Origin: Dickeya aquatica | GTDB lineage: Bacteria > Pseudomonadota > Gammaproteobacteria > Enterobacterales > Enterobacteriaceae | Direction: 5' to 3' | Assembly (NCBI RefSeq): GCF_900095885.1 | Contig: NZ_LT615367.1 | Span: 248,001-312,000 of the forward strand | Length of the DNA stretch: 64,000 nucleotides | Shown: positions 22,192 to 36,745 of the stretch, one piece after another | How positions within the stretch are numbered: position 1 is the stretch's first letter | Layout: every line of letters begins with the position of its first letter | Program-made: the position numbers and the translations under genes | The notes under the pieces: model-generated | Told to the model about the DNA's origin: nothing | The model's database searches: none | What the model saw: the letters and a program-made list of their open reading frames with translations, nothing else

Positions 22192-22893
22192 ATGACAACG
22201 TTGAGCTGTACAGTGACGTCGGTGGAAGCTATCACCGACACGGTTTATCGGGTGCGCCTGTTGCCCGCCTCCCCTTTTTCTTTCCGTGCCGGGCAGTACC
22301 TGATGGTGGTGATGGATGAACGGGATAAACGCCCGTTTTCGATGGCATCAACACCCAATGAGCAAGGCTTTATTGAGCTACATATCGGCGCATCCGAGAT
22401 GAACCTGTATGCGATGGCGGTCATGGAGCGCATTTTGCAAGAGAAATCACTGCTGGTGGACATCCCCCACGGTGAGGCCTGGCTGCGTGAAGACAGCGAT
22501 CGCCCGTTAATCTTGATTGCCGGAGGCACCGGGTTTTCTTATGTGCGCTCTATTCTGCTGACGGTGCTGGCACATCAGCCTGAGCGAGCGGTGTCTGTTT
22601 ATTGGGGCGGGCGCGAATTAAGCCATTTGTATGACCTGGGTGAACTGGAGTCGCTTTCGCAGCAGCACGCGAATTTGAGTGTCATTCCGGTGGTTGAGCA
22701 GCCGGATGAAACCTGGCATGGCCGCTCCGGTACGGTTTTGAGTGCCGTATTGCAGGACTTCGGTTCACTGGCGGCACACGATATTTATATCGCCGGGCGC
22801 TTTGAAATGGCGAAAATTGCCCGTGAGCGTTTTTGTAATGAGCGTGGTGCGCAGCTTGCGCATATGTACAGCGATGCGTTTTCGTTTATCTGA
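22192..22893 (+). CDS. fre: NAD(P)H-flavin reductase
   Basis: Fre reduces free flavins with NAD(P)H; the reduced flavin serves ferric iron release and other acceptors. The 233-residue length equals E. coli. The flavin motif RPFSMAS lies near residue 46, the nucleotide-binding [11 protein letters not shown] near residue 112, and the protein ends with the typical aromatic tail YSDAFSFI. The ATG at 22192 has an AGAGGGA ribosome binding site; a longer frame from 22120 overlaps the ubiD stop and is not conserved. It is probably co-transcribed with ubiD. Confidence 0.95.
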   Translation: MTTLSCTVTSVEAITDTVYRVRLLPASPFSFRAGQYLMVVMDERDKRPFSMASTPNEQGFIELHIGASEMNLYAMAVMERILQEKSLLVDIPHGEAWLREDSDRPLILIAGGTGFSYVRSILLTVLAHQPERAVSVYWGGRELSHLYDLGELESLSQQHANLSVIPVVEQPDETWHGRSGTVLSAVLQDFGSLAAHDIYIAGRFEMAKIARERFCNERGAQLAHMYSDAFSFI

Positions 22894-23018
22894 TCCTGTC
22901 GGCGTCTTCGATGCAGTCTTGACGTGTTGTGAATGATTATTTTATATAAAAAAGTAGATTGTCTCGGTCACTCTATTTTGCGATCAATTCACTTTCAGGC
23001 ATGCAAAAAGGTAACGAC

Positions 23019-23348
23019 ATGGCGGTAGCAATAGCGGGTATCAGCGAGCGGCGAATTCGTGATGCGGCTCATGGCGCGGCGGATGTCCTGCGGGCGATGG
23101 CGAATGGCGATCGGCTGATGCTGATGTGCTTTCTCAGCCAGGGCGAAGCCTCCGTCGGGCAACTGGAGCAGGCGCTGGATATCCATCAGCCCACGCTGTC
23201 ACAGCAGTTAGGGGTGATGCGCCGCCTGCATCTGGTCACCACCCGGCGTGAAGGTAAACAGATCTTCTATCGTATTGATGACCCGAAAATACTCACCTTG
23301 CTCAGTACCATTTACGCGCTCTACTGCCCCACGGTACAGCCAGAATAA
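23019..23348 (+). CDS. ArsR/SmtB-family regulator, BigR/SqrR-like
   Basis: This is a 109-residue winged-helix repressor. The recognition helix region reads HQPTLSQQLGVMRRLHLV (about residues 65-82), followed by the wing TTRREGKQIFYRI. Only two cysteines are seen, Cys37 (LMCFL) and Cys103 (LYCPT), 66 residues apart. That is the spacing of the persulfide-sensing cysteines of SqrR and BigR, so a sulfide or persulfide sensor is inferred. The metal-site CxC of classic ArsR proteins is absent. The start at 23019 follows AAAGG; the open frame from a TTG at 22959 is less likely. No sulfide-oxidation gene lies next to it. The upstream region (about 22930-22960) is very AT-rich. Confidence 0.8.
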   Translation: MAVAIAGISERRIRDAAHGAADVLRAMANGDRLMLMCFLSQGEASVGQLEQALDIHQPTLSQQLGVMRRLHLVTTRREGKQIFYRIDDPKILTLLSTIYALYCPTVQPE

Positions 23349-23374
23349 GTTGTCGTCTGGCGCGTGGCGGTAAA

Positions 23375-23402
23375 TTCAGGCGGCCTTCTTCTGCCGCCTG
23401 AA
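23375..23402. terminator. Bidirectional hairpin between arsR-type gene and fadA
   Basis: TTCAGGCGGC at 23375-23384 pairs perfectly with GCCGCCTGAA at 23393-23402 around CTTCTTCT. It lies between convergent genes. Confidence 0.75.
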
Positions 23403-23426
23403 CGCTTTCTCACCGCAAGCGCTTTA

Positions 23427-24590
23427 TCATGCCCGCTCGAGCACGGTGGCGATGCCTTGCCCCAGTCCGATACACATCGTTGCCAGGCCAAATTCCACGT
23501 CGCGCTGTTCCATCAGGTTTATCAGCGTGGTCAAAATGCGCGCCCCGGAACACCCGAGCGGATGGCCCAGCGCTATCGCCCCCCCGTTCAGGTTGACCTT
23601 GTCGTCGAGGCAGTCCATCAGGCCAAGGTCGTTGATGCAGGGCAGTACCTGTGCGGCGAACGCTTCATTTAACTCAAACACGCCGATATCGCCGATGCTC
23701 AGCCCCGCTCTTTGCAGGGCTTTACGTGTCGCGGGCACCGGGCCATACCCCATCAGCGACGGGTCACATCCCACCACGGCGGTGGCGCGAATACGTACCC
23801 GGGGCGTGACGCCCAGCGCCCGGGCATGAGACTCACTCATTACCAATACGGCCGCGGCACCATCTGATAGTGCAGACGAGCTGCCCGCCGTGACCGTGCC
23901 GTTAACCGGGTCGAACGCCGGGCGCAGCGAGGCTAGCGCGTCAAGGTTCGTCTCCGGGCGGATGACCTCATCGTAGTCAAACAGATGCAGAGCGCCATCG
24001 CCGCGATGCCCGCCGGTAGGCACAATTTCGTGGGAAAAGGCCCCTGACTGCGTAGCGGCAAAGGCGCGCTGGTGGGAGCGGGCGGCAAACGCATCCTGCT
24101 GTTCGCGGCTGATACGGTGCAGACGCGCCAGCATTTCGGCGGTAAGCCCCATCATGGCGGCCGCTTTGGCAACGGTGTGGCTGAGCCCGGGGTGAAAGTC
24201 GGCCCCGTGTGTCATTGGCACATGGCCCATATGTTCGACGCCGCCGGCCAGGCAAACCTGGGCATCACCCACCCTGATGGCGCGAGCGGCATCGTGCAGC
24301 GCCTGCATAGAGGAACCACACAGGCGGTTAATCGTGACGGCAGGAACATGGTGGGGTATGTCGGCCAGCAGGGCGGCATTGCGTGCGACGTTAAAGCCTT
24401 GCTCCAGTGTCTGTTGCACACAGCCCCAGTAAATATCATCAATATCAGCGGCATTCAGCGCCGGGTTACGTTCCAGCAGGCTGCGCATCACATGCGCGGC
24501 GAGCGTTTCGGCGCGTACCTGACGAAATGCCCCGCCTTTGGAGCGCCCCATCGGGGTACGCAGGGCATCAACAATCACGGCGTTTTCCAT
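23427..24590 (-). CDS. fadA: 3-ketoacyl-CoA thiolase
   Basis: FadA is the beta subunit of the aerobic fatty-acid oxidation complex and cleaves 3-ketoacyl-CoA with CoA to acetyl-CoA. The 387-residue thiolase has nucleophile Cys91 in [11 protein letters not shown], the [12 protein letters not shown] motif, and the second cysteine in MCIGLGQG near the C-terminus. It starts 12 bases after the fadB stop on the same strand, so the pair forms fadBA as in E. coli. Confidence 0.97.
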   Translation of the reverse strand: MENAVIVDALRTPMGRSKGGAFRQVRAETLAAHVMRSLLERNPALNAADIDDIYWGCVQQTLEQGFNVARNAALLADIPHHVPAVTINRLCGSSMQALHDAARAIRVGDAQVCLAGGVEHMGHVPMTHGADFHPGLSHTVAKAAAMMGLTAEMLARLHRISREQQDAFAARSHQRAFAATQSGAFSHEIVPTGGHRGDGALHLFDYDEVIRPETNLDALASLRPAFDPVNGTVTAGSSSALSDGAAAVLVMSESHARALGVTPRVRIRATAVVGCDPSLMGYGPVPATRKALQRAGLSIGDIGVFELNEAFAAQVLPCINDLGLMDCLDDKVNLNGGAIALGHPLGCSGARILTTLINLMEQRDVEFGLATMCIGLGQGIATVLERA

Positions 24591-24602
24591 ATTTCTGCGT
24601 CC

Positions 24603-26792
24603 TTATGCCGGGTGATGAAGCGATAAATCGGCGTGCGGTGCGGCCGCCGGATAGAAACACTGCTGCTGTTGTGCCATCTGTTGCAGGCTTTCAGGCAGGC
24701 TGTAGAGTGCCCCCAGACCGGAGAGCGACTGTGCGATGTGCGCATAATGCTCGGCACCGAGGGTGTCGAAGTAACGGCAGGCTCCGCCGCGAAAAGCCGG
24801 AAAACCGAGTCCATAAAGTAACGCCATATCCGCCTGTGCCGGGCTCGCTACAATGCCCTCTTCCAGGCAGCGTGCGACTTCGTTGAGCATCGGCACCATC
24901 AGCCGCTCAATGATTTCATCGGCGCTGAATGTGCGTTTGGGCTGGCATACCGCATCGAGCAAGACATCCGTCTGTGCATCGTGTTCGCGGTGTTGCTTGC
25001 CTTTACCATCGGTGTGATAGCGATAAAAACCGGCTCCGCTTTTTTGACCAAAGCGCTGGTGCGCGACCAGCACATCAATCACATCCCGTTCGCTTTTCGC
25101 CATGCGCTGTGGAAAACCGGCGGACATGACCGCCTGTGCATGATGCGCGGTATCCAGTCCTACCACATCCAGAAGATACGCCGGGCCCATCGGCCAGCCA
25201 AAACGGGATTCCATTACGGCGTCAATGTCCCTGAAATCCGCGCCATCACGCATCAACAGCGAAAACGCCGCAAAATAGGGGAACAGCACGCGGTTAACGA
25301 AAAAGCCAGGACAGTCATTCACGACAATCGCGGTTTTCCCCAGTTTGGCGGCAAAGGCGACGACTGCCGCAAGGGTTTGGTCGCTGGTTTGGGCCCCGCG
25401 AATCACTTCAACCAGCGGCATGCGGTGTACCGGGTTGAAAAAGTGCAGGCCGCAAAAATTCTCGGGTCGTTTCAGCGCGCTGGCAAGCTGGGTAATGGAA
25501 ATCGTGGAGGTATTGGAAACCAGCAATGCATGCTCGCTGAGGTGCGCTTCTGCCTCTGCCAGCACGCTGGCTTTCACCTGCGGGTTTTCCACCACGGCTT
25601 CAATGACCAGTTCGGCTTGTTCAACTGCGTCATAATGCAGCGTGGGATGGATACGGGCCAGCGTCTGCGCCAGCGTCATGACATCCATTTTCCCGCGCTC
25701 GACGTCGGCATGCAGCCGTTGCGTCGCTTCTGTCATGCCGAGCGTTAATGCGGCGTCACGGATATCTTTCATCCAGACGGGGACACCCTTGCGCGCGGCC
25801 TGACAGGCGATGCCACCGCCCATGATGCCTGCGCCCAATACGGCCAGGCGCTCGGGAGCACGGGCTCCTGCGACCCATTTTTTGGCGGCGCTTTTTACCG
25901 CCTGTTCGTTCAGAAATACGCCTACCAGCGCCGAAGCGGCTGGCGTTTGTGTCAGTGCGACGAAATGCTCCGTTTCCTGTAACAAGGCGGCATCACGCGC
26001 CAGCCCGGCGGTCGCTTCAATGGTGTTGACCGCTTTCATCGGTGCGGGATAGTGCGGGCCAGCAAGCTGCTGCACCCTCGCCTTGGCGGTGAGAAAGCTC
26101 ATCATCGCTTCACTGCGGCCTAAGCGCAGCGCGGCGGTTTTCTGGCGGCGGCGGGCGCGCCAGTCAAGTTTGCCGCTGATAGCCTGACTCAGCGTATGCA
26201 GTGCTGCCGGAATCAAGGCATCGCGCTCGGTGAGTGCATCAATCAGCCCGACGTTTAACGCATCGGCGGCGCACAGGTCTTTTCCGGCGGCGATGATCTC
26301 CAGTGCGTTATCGACACCGATAAGACGAGGCAACCTGACGGTACCGCCAAACCCCGGCATGATGCCAAGTTTGACTTCCGGTAAACCGATGCGCGCTTCG
26401 CGGGAGGCTACGCGAAAATCCGTTGCCAGCACGCACTCGCAGCCGCCGCCCAGCGCATAACCGTTAATGGCGGACAAGGTGGGCACGGGTAAATCTTCCA
26501 GTTGGCTGAAAATGGCATTTGCCTGCGTCAGCCAGCGTTGCAGCGTTTGCGCCGGGGCGGCAAACAACGACAGAAATTCCGTAATATCCGCCCCGGCAAT
26601 GAAGGCCGGTTTATCTGAACGCAGTAGTAAAGCGCGCAAGTCAGGCTGATGGGTGAGGTGGCGCAGGGCTTCGCCCAGGCTTGCGACAGTGCGCGTGTCG
26701 AGCGTATTGATGTTGCCTGACGCGGCAAACACCAGCTCGGCTATACCCTCCTCACACCACCTCAGATAGAGGGTGTCGCCTTGGTAGATCAT
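24603..26792 (-). CDS. fadB: Fatty-acid oxidation complex subunit alpha
   Basis: FadB combines enoyl-CoA hydratase, isomerase and 3-hydroxyacyl-CoA dehydrogenase activities. The 729-residue protein has an N-terminal crotonase domain (about 1-190) with catalytic glutamates in [12 protein letters not shown] and [15 protein letters not shown] linker is followed by an NAD-binding fold from about residue 310 ([11 protein letters not shown]) with [13 protein letters not shown] carrying the catalytic His. The start is preceded by GGGAG. A perfect FadR operator lies about 25 bases upstream, so the operon is repressed until long-chain acyl-CoA is present. Confidence 0.98.
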   Translation of the reverse strand: MIYQGDTLYLRWCEEGIAELVFAASGNINTLDTRTVASLGEALRHLTHQPDLRALLLRSDKPAFIAGADITEFLSLFAAPAQTLQRWLTQANAIFSQLEDLPVPTLSAINGYALGGGCECVLATDFRVASREARIGLPEVKLGIMPGFGGTVRLPRLIGVDNALEIIAAGKDLCAADALNVGLIDALTERDALIPAALHTLSQAISGKLDWRARRRQKTAALRLGRSEAMMSFLTAKARVQQLAGPHYPAPMKAVNTIEATAGLARDAALLQETEHFVALTQTPAASALVGVFLNEQAVKSAAKKWVAGARAPERLAVLGAGIMGGGIACQAARKGVPVWMKDIRDAALTLGMTEATQRLHADVERGKMDVMTLAQTLARIHPTLHYDAVEQAELVIEAVVENPQVKASVLAEAEAHLSEHALLVSNTSTISITQLASALKRPENFCGLHFFNPVHRMPLVEVIRGAQTSDQTLAAVVAFAAKLGKTAIVVNDCPGFFVNRVLFPYFAAFSLLMRDGADFRDIDAVMESRFGWPMGPAYLLDVVGLDTAHHAQAVMSAGFPQRMAKSERDVIDVLVAHQRFGQKSGAGFYRYHTDGKGKQHREHDAQTDVLLDAVCQPKRTFSADEIIERLMVPMLNEVARCLEEGIVASPAQADMALLYGLGFPAFRGGACRYFDTLGAEHYAHIAQSLSGLGALYSLPESLQQMAQQQQCFYPAAAPHADLSLHHPA

Positions 26793-26816
26793 AGTTATCT
26801 CCCTAAAGTATCCCTG

Positions 26817-26833
26817 ATCTGGTACGACCAGAT
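26817..26833. promoter_or_regulatory. FadR operator of fadBA
   Basis: ATCTGGTACGACCAGAT is a perfect 17-bp palindrome and, as I recall, the same as the E. coli fadB FadR site. It is placed about 25 bases before fadB, where FadR binding would block transcription. Confidence 0.92.
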
Positions 26834-26974
26834 GATGAAAATTGTGGTGTGAATGTTAATGAAATGCAAATAACGGATGGGTAATTTGCCGTCGGGATCA
26901 CAAGGCAGGCAACGCTGCCGCTACCGGGGGCTGTGGTACACTGAGCAGACACACTGTTAACGATAGGGATAGTG

Positions 26975-28306
26975 ATGGAAACGCTAACGTCTTTGTATCA
27001 TCAACATGTCGCCACCTTGCAACAGCGCACTCAGGCGGTACTGGCGCGGCATAATCTGGATGCCTTATTGATCCACTCCGGTGAGTTGATGATGGCGTTT
27101 CTCGACGACCACGCCTACCCGTTTACCGTCAACCCGCAATTTAAGGCCTGGCTACCGGTCACACAGGTGCCCAATTGCTGGTTGTGGGTCGATGGTGTGT
27201 CCGTGCCGAAACTGTGGTTCTATTCCCCGGTTGATTACTGGCATAACGTCGCGCCGGTGCCGGAGAGTTTCTGGACATCCGCCTGGGATATTTCGGTGCT
27301 GCGCAAGGCTGATGATATTGGCACGCAGCTTCCGGCCCGGCGCGAGCGGGTCGCCTATATTGGCGCACTGCCGCAACGGGCATTGAGCCTAGGGATTGAC
27401 GCTCAACACGTTAACCCGCAAGGCGTGTTGGATTACCTGCATTATCATCGTGCCTATAAAACCGATTATGAGCTGGCCTGCCTGCGTGAGGCGCAGAAAA
27501 CCGCGGTGACTGGCCACCGTGCCGCACTGGAGGCCTTTAGGTCGGGCATGAGTGAATTTGATATTAACCTCGCCTACCTGACCGCGACCGGCCATCGTGA
27601 TACTGATGTGCCTTATGACAATATCGTCGCACTCAATGAGCACGCTGCCGTGCTGCATTACACTCAACTCGAACAGCGCGCGCCTGCCGATATCCGCAGT
27701 TTTTTGCTCGATGCCGGTGCGCAGTACAACGGTTATGCGGCAGACATTACCCGCAGCTATGCCGCGAACCCAGATAATGACTATGCGGCGCTGGTGAAAG
27801 ACCTGAACGTTGAGCAACTGGCGTTGATAGGCACGTTGCAAAACGGCGTGCGTTATAGCGACTATCATCTGCAAATGCATCACCGGGTGGCGGTGCTGTT
27901 AAAACGTCATCAGTTGGTCAACGGCCTGAGTGAAGAGGCTATGGTGGAGCAAGGCGTCACCACGCCGTTTCTGCCGCATGGCCTTGGCCATCCGCTCGGT
28001 TTGCAGGTGCATGATGTCGGCGGTTTTATGCAGGACGACAGCGGTGCCACGCTACCTGCGCCATCCGCGCATCCTTATTTACGCTGCACGCGGATACTGG
28101 AGCCTCGTATGGTGATGACTATCGAACCCGGTATTTATTTCATTGATTCCCTGCTGGAGCCCTGGCGTCAGGGCGCGATGCATCAGCACTTCAACTGGCA
28201 GAAGCTTGACACGCTGCGCCCGTTTGGCGGTATTCGCATTGAGGATAACGTGGTCATGCACGATAAACGCATCGAAAACCTGACCCGCGATCTCGATTTA
28301 GCCTGA
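26975..28306 (+). CDS. pepQ: Xaa-Pro dipeptidase
   Basis: PepQ hydrolyses dipeptides with C-terminal proline in the cytoplasm. The 443-residue M24-family protein has the two-metal site: two Asp in [19 protein letters not shown], His in [14 protein letters not shown], and two Glu in TIEPGIYF and IRIEDNV. The ATG at 26975 matches the E. coli start (METLTSLY against MESLASLY); the GTG directly before it is less likely. The stop TGA shares its last base with the yigZ ATG, so the two are coupled. It is divergent from fadB. Confidence 0.96.
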   Translation: METLTSLYHQHVATLQQRTQAVLARHNLDALLIHSGELMMAFLDDHAYPFTVNPQFKAWLPVTQVPNCWLWVDGVSVPKLWFYSPVDYWHNVAPVPESFWTSAWDISVLRKADDIGTQLPARRERVAYIGALPQRALSLGIDAQHVNPQGVLDYLHYHRAYKTDYELACLREAQKTAVTGHRAALEAFRSGMSEFDINLAYLTATGHRDTDVPYDNIVALNEHAAVLHYTQLEQRAPADIRSFLLDAGAQYNGYAADITRSYAANPDNDYAALVKDLNVEQLALIGTLQNGVRYSDYHLQMHHRVAVLLKRHQLVNGLSEEAMVEQGVTTPFLPHGLGHPLGLQVHDVGGFMQDDSGATLPAPSAHPYLRCTRILEPRMVMTIEPGIYFIDSLLEPWRQGAMHQHFNWQKLDTLRPFGGIRIEDNVVMHDKRIENLTRDLDLA

Positions 28307-28920
28307 TGCAGTCATACCCTATCCCTGCAACGTCGGTCAGCGTGCAGGAAGAGATCAAAAAAAGCCGCTTCCTCACGCTGTTGTCACCGGCGTGTGGGGT
28401 GGCTGCCGCGCGTGAGGTTATCCAGCAGGTGCGGCATGCGCACCCTGATGCCGCACATCACTGTTGGGCGTATGTCGCCGGTGCGCCGGATGATTCGCAG
28501 CAACTGGGTTTTTCTGATGACGGAGAGCCTTCCGGCACGGCGGGTAAACCGATGCTGGCACAACTGATGGGCAGCGGTATGGGCGAAGTGGTGGCGGTTG
28601 TTGTGCGCTACTATGGTGGTATTCAGCTTGGCACCGGCGGGCTGGTGAAAGCCTATGGCGGCGGCGTTCAGCAAGCGTTAAAACAATTACCGGTGCAGCA
28701 AAAAGTGATGCTGCAACCGTTTCGGTTGCAGTGTGACTATGCGTTGTTATCTCAGGTGGAAAGTACGGTACAGGCCCTGCAAGGGCAGGTGATAGCAAGC
28801 GAATACACCAGTCAGGTTTCGCTGCTGGTGGCGCTTCCCGTCACCGTGCTTGATGAGGCTGCACGCCGCCTGCGAGATATGAGTCGTGGCGCGTTGCATT
28901 TACAGTCAATTTCACAATAA
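28306..28920 (+). CDS. yigZ: IMPACT/YigZ-family protein
   Basis: This is a 204-residue protein of the YigZ/IMPACT (UPF0029) family. The N-terminal domain carries the family signature RYYGGIQLGTGGLVKAYGGG near residues 103-122, and the C-terminal part is a small ferredoxin-like domain. The E. coli protein is structurally known, but its cellular function is not settled; nucleic-acid binding has been proposed. It is translationally coupled to pepQ and followed by trkH after 40 bases. Confidence 0.93.
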   Translation: MQSYPIPATSVSVQEEIKKSRFLTLLSPACGVAAAREVIQQVRHAHPDAAHHCWAYVAGAPDDSQQLGFSDDGEPSGTAGKPMLAQLMGSGMGEVVAVVVRYYGGIQLGTGGLVKAYGGGVQQALKQLPVQQKVMLQPFRLQCDYALLSQVESTVQALQGQVIASEYTSQVSLLVALPVTVLDEAARRLRDMSRGALHLQSISQ

Positions 28921-28960
28921 TCCCAGCGCGTAATCTTGAACCATTAAGGAAGGCTCCCTG

Positions 28961-30412
28961 ATGCATTTGCGTGCCATAACCCGCATTGTCGGACTACTGG
29001 TTATTCTTTTCTCCGGCACCATGTTTATTCCCGGCATGGTGGCGCTTATCTACCGCGATGGCGCGGGGCGCGCATTTATCCAGACATTTTTTGTCGCGCT
29101 GGCCATCGGCATGGCGCTATGGCTGCCGAATCGCAAGCATCGACACGAACTGAAAAGTCGTGAAGGTTTCTTGATAGTGGTGCTGTTTTGGACGGTGCTG
29201 GGCAGCGTTGGGGCGTTACCGTTTTTGTTCGCCGAGCGCCCCAGTTTGTCAATGACCGATGCATTCTTCGAGTCTTTTTCCGGCCTGACCACCACCGGAG
29301 CCACCACTTTGGTGGGGCTTGATGCGTTGCCGAAAGCGATTCTGTTTTATCGCCAGATGCTGCAATGGATGGGTGGCATGGGGATCATTGTGCTTGCGGT
29401 GGCTATTTTGCCGATACTCGGTGTCGGGGGGATGCAGCTTTATCGTGCCGAAATGCCCGGGCCATTGAAAGACAACAAGATGCGCCCGCGTATTGCCGAA
29501 ACCGCCAAAACACTCTGGTTAATCTATGTTTTGCTGACGGTGCTGTGTGCGCTGGCCTTATGGCTGGCGGGCATGTCGGTGTTTGATGCTATCGGGCATA
29601 GCTTTTCCACAATCGCCATTGGCGGATTTTCTACCCACGATGCCAGTATCGGCTATTTTAACAGCCCGACGATTAACACCATTATTGCGATATTCCTGCT
29701 GATTTCCGGCTGTAATTTCGGTTTGCACTTTGCGGTACTCAGTGGGCGAAGCCTTCGTGTTTACTGGCGTGACCCGGAATTTCGCATGTTTATCTTTGTG
29801 CAACTGTCGCTGGTTGTGGTCTGCACGCTGGTACTGTGGGGGCATCATGTCTACAAGGGCGGGCTGGAAACCCTGAACCAGGCATTCTTTCAGGTGGTAT
29901 CGATGGCGACGACTGCCGGGTTCACCACAGACAGTATCGCATCCTGGCCGCTGTTCTTACCTGTGCTACTACTGTGCTCGGCCTTTATTGGCGGCTGTGC
30001 CGGTTCAACGGGTGGAGGACTTAAAGTGATACGTATCCTGCTGCTGTTTTTGCAAGGCTCGCGGGAGCTAAAACGTCTGGTTCATCCCAATGCGGTTTAC
30101 ACCATTAAACTTGGGCAACGCGCGTTGCCAGAGCGAATCCTCGAAGCGGTATGGGGTTTTTTCTCGGCTTATGCGCTGGTGTTTATTGTCAGCATGCTGG
30201 CAGTGATCGCAACCGGGGTCGATAATTTCTCGGCGTTTGCGGCCGTCACAGCCACGCTAAACAACCTCGGGCCGGGTCTTGGCACGGTGGCTGACAACTT
30301 TACCTCGATGAACGATGCCGCAAAATGGATTCTGATTGTCACCATGCTATTTGGCCGCCTTGAGGTCTTTACTATGCTGGTACTGTTTACGCCGACCTTC
30401 TGGCGAGAATAA
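28961..30412 (+). CDS. trkH: Trk system potassium uptake protein TrkH
   Basis: TrkH is the membrane channel of the Trk potassium uptake system, gated by TrkA. The 483-residue protein contains the four pore-repeat selectivity loops, seen as LTTTGATTL (near residue 108), IAIGGFSTHD, ATTAGFTTD and TLNNLGPGL, and the intramembrane glycine-rich loop GCAGSTGGGLKV. The membrane topology of paired helices is clear from the hydrophobic pattern. An AAGGAAGG ribosome binding site precedes the ATG. It is followed 20 bases later by hemG. Confidence 0.96.
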   Translation: MHLRAITRIVGLLVILFSGTMFIPGMVALIYRDGAGRAFIQTFFVALAIGMALWLPNRKHRHELKSREGFLIVVLFWTVLGSVGALPFLFAERPSLSMTDAFFESFSGLTTTGATTLVGLDALPKAILFYRQMLQWMGGMGIIVLAVAILPILGVGGMQLYRAEMPGPLKDNKMRPRIAETAKTLWLIYVLLTVLCALALWLAGMSVFDAIGHSFSTIAIGGFSTHDASIGYFNSPTINTIIAIFLLISGCNFGLHFAVLSGRSLRVYWRDPEFRMFIFVQLSLVVVCTLVLWGHHVYKGGLETLNQAFFQVVSMATTAGFTTDSIASWPLFLPVLLLCSAFIGGCAGSTGGGLKVIRILLLFLQGSRELKRLVHPNAVYTIKLGQRALPERILEAVWGFFSAYALVFIVSMLAVIATGVDNFSAFAAVTATLNNLGPGLGTVADNFTSMNDAAKWILIVTMLFGRLEVFTMLVLFTPTFWRE

Positions 30413-30431
30413 CGGATAAAGGGAAAGAACC

Positions 30432-30971
30432 ATGAAAGCGTTAATACTGTTTTCCAGCCGGGATGGGCAGACAAGGGCGATATCCGCCTTTATTGCCAAT
30501 AACCTCAAAGGGGTGCTGGAGTGCGATATTGCCAACATCCTAACTGCCCAGGAGTTTGATCTGGATAAGTACGATAGCATCATGATCGGCGCGTCAGTAC
30601 GTTATGGGCATATCAACCCGGCGGTAGAGAAATTTATCCGCCAGAACCTTGCGCGATTACAGCAGAAGCCGAGCGCCTTCTTTTGCGTCAATCTCACCGC
30701 ACGGAAACCTGAGAAACGCTCGCTGCAAACCAATGCCTACACCCGCAAGTTCCTGCTACGCTCGCCCTGGCAACCTGACCTTGGCGCGGTGTTTGCTGGT
30801 GCGCTGCGTTATCCTCGTTATCGCTGGTTTGACCGAGTCATGATCCAACTCATCATGCGGATGACCGGCGGAGAAACGGACAGCACCAAAGAAATCGAGT
30901 ACACGGACTGGGAGCAAGTGGCGCGTTTTGCGCAATCATTCGGGCAAATGGCGCATAAAAAAGTACAGTAA
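30432..30971 (+). CDS. hemG: Menaquinone-dependent protoporphyrinogen oxidase
   Basis: HemG oxidises protoporphyrinogen IX to protoporphyrin IX late in heme synthesis, passing electrons to the quinone pool. The 179-residue protein is a long-chain flavodoxin: the FMN phosphate loop is SSRDGQTRAI (about residues 8-17), with IMIGASVRYGH and the basic insert NLTARKPEKRS. It lies directly upstream of the rRNA operon, as in front of rrnA of E. coli. GGGAAAG precedes the start. Confidence 0.95.
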   Translation: MKALILFSSRDGQTRAISAFIANNLKGVLECDIANILTAQEFDLDKYDSIMIGASVRYGHINPAVEKFIRQNLARLQQKPSAFFCVNLTARKPEKRSLQTNAYTRKFLLRSPWQPDLGAVFAGALRYPRYRWFDRVMIQLIMRMTGGETDSTKEIEYTDWEQVARFAQSFGQMAHKKVQ

Positions 30972-31044
30972 TAGCGCATTGTGGGGTAAGTTTCGCCATG
31001 ATGATGAAAAAAGAGACGCTTGAGAGATTTTTTGCAATTAGGGC

Positions 31045-31072
31045 TTGTCAGCCCGCAGGAAGTCCCTATAAT
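31045..31072 (+). promoter_or_regulatory. rRNA operon promoter P1
   Basis: TTGTCA at 31045-31050 and TATAAT at 31067-31072 are 16 bases apart, followed by a GC-rich discriminator, the hallmark of growth-rate-controlled rrn P1. AT-rich sequence just upstream (about 31025-31040) fits an UP element. The 392 bases between hemG and 16S hold only the operon leader. Confidence 0.95.
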
Positions 31073-31141
31073 GCGCCTCCACTGACACGGCAACAGCGGC
31101 AACGCAGCGCGGTGTCAGCGAAGAAGAAACGAAAAAAAGCG

Positions 31142-31169
31142 TTGACTCTTCATGAGGAAAGCGTAGTAT
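31142..31169 (+). promoter_or_regulatory. rRNA operon promoter P2
   Basis: TTGACT at 31142-31147 and TAGTAT at 31164-31169 are 16 bases apart, about 97 bases downstream of P1, where rrn P2 is expected. Confidence 0.85.
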
Positions 31170-31206
31170 ACGCCACCTCGCGACAGCAGGCTCAGGCCGG
31201 TCGCAC

Positions 31207-31218
31207 TGCTCTTTAACA
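31207..31218 (+). promoter_or_regulatory. boxA antitermination site of the leader
   Basis: TGCTCTTTAACA matches the boxA consensus bound by NusB-NusE for rRNA antitermination. Confidence 0.9.
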
Positions 31219-31222
31219 ATTA

Positions 31223-32947
<1,725 letters not shown>

Positions 32948-32973
32948 GAAGAAGATGAGCAGTAAAACCTTAT

Positions 32974-33050
<77 letters not shown>

Positions 33051-33107
33051 GTTTCGCGAGGGTGCGGGAGCACGGCGCGGGGCTGAAAAAGGTTGAACTC
33101 ACACAAT

Positions 33108-33183
33108 GGGGCTATAGCTCAGCTGGGAGAGCGCCTGCTTTGCACGCAGGAGGTCTGCGGTTCGATCCCGCATAGCTCCACCA
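33108..33183 (+). tRNA. alaT: tRNA-Ala (UGC)
   Basis: A 76-base cloverleaf with encoded CCA and anticodon TGC in TTTGCAC. It carries the G3-T70 wobble typical of alanine identity and follows tRNA-Ile in the rRNA spacer. Confidence 0.98.
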
Positions 33184-33233
33184 TTAACGAATGACTTCAG
33201 AGTGTACTGGCAACAGTATGCTGCGAAGTATTC

Positions 33234-33245
33234 TGCTCTTTAACA
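33234..33245 (+). promoter_or_regulatory. boxA antitermination site before 23S
   Basis: TGCTCTTTAACA repeats the leader boxA exactly and lies in the spacer before the 23S gene, the usual second boxA of rRNA operons. Confidence 0.88.
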
Positions 33246-33349
33246 ATCTGGAACAAGCTGAAAAATTGAAACGACAGCATGTGTATGAGAATGCATGTGT
33301 TGTTCGAGTCTCTCAAAAACTTGCATCCCGAAACACCTTCGGGTTGTGA

Positions 33350-36258
<2,909 letters not shown>

Positions 36259-36374
36259 ACAACACCGAAGGTGTTTTAGAGAGACGGAAAGAAGAGATTC
36301 AGCTTGTTCAGAGATTGGTTCGGGTGGTTGTGTGTAAGCGAAAGCGGAGCATGACGGCCGGAATGAAACGAATT

Positions 36375-36494
36375 TGCCTGGCGGCGACAGCGCGGTGGTC
36401 CCACCTGACCCCATGCCGAACTCAGAAGTGAAACGCCGTAGCGCCGATGGTAGTGTGGGGTCTCCCCATGCGAGAGTAGGGAACTGCCAGGCAT
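36375..36494 (+). rRNA. rrf: 5S ribosomal RNA
   Basis: A 120-base 5S gene from TGCCTGGCGGC to CTGCCAGGCAT whose ends pair with each other. It is the only 5S copy and no distal tRNA follows before the terminator. Confidence 0.98.
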
Positions 36495-36505
36495 CAAACA
36501 GAGCG

Positions 36506-36542
36506 AAGGGCCCGGTCGAAAGACCGGGCCTTTTGTTTTTTA
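36506..36542 (+). terminator. rRNA operon terminator
   Basis: GGCCCGGTC at 36509-36517 pairs perfectly with GACCGGGCC at 36522-36530 around GAAA, followed by TTTTGTTTTTT. A strong T1-like terminator. Confidence 0.96.
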
Positions 36543-36745
36543 TGGTTTTTGTGTGGTTTTACACCCGTTGTATGCTTTTTGCGATGACAGGTGCTTGAGC
36601 CCTTCAACTTAAGGTTTATCTAAAAACCCCCGATATCTGGATAATTTCATTACTAGATATCAGTTCAGCCGACATCGAAACATCAACCAATAATCTTTCA
36701 GGATCAGTTAGACTATACCTAACTATTTACTAGGTATTGCTCACT

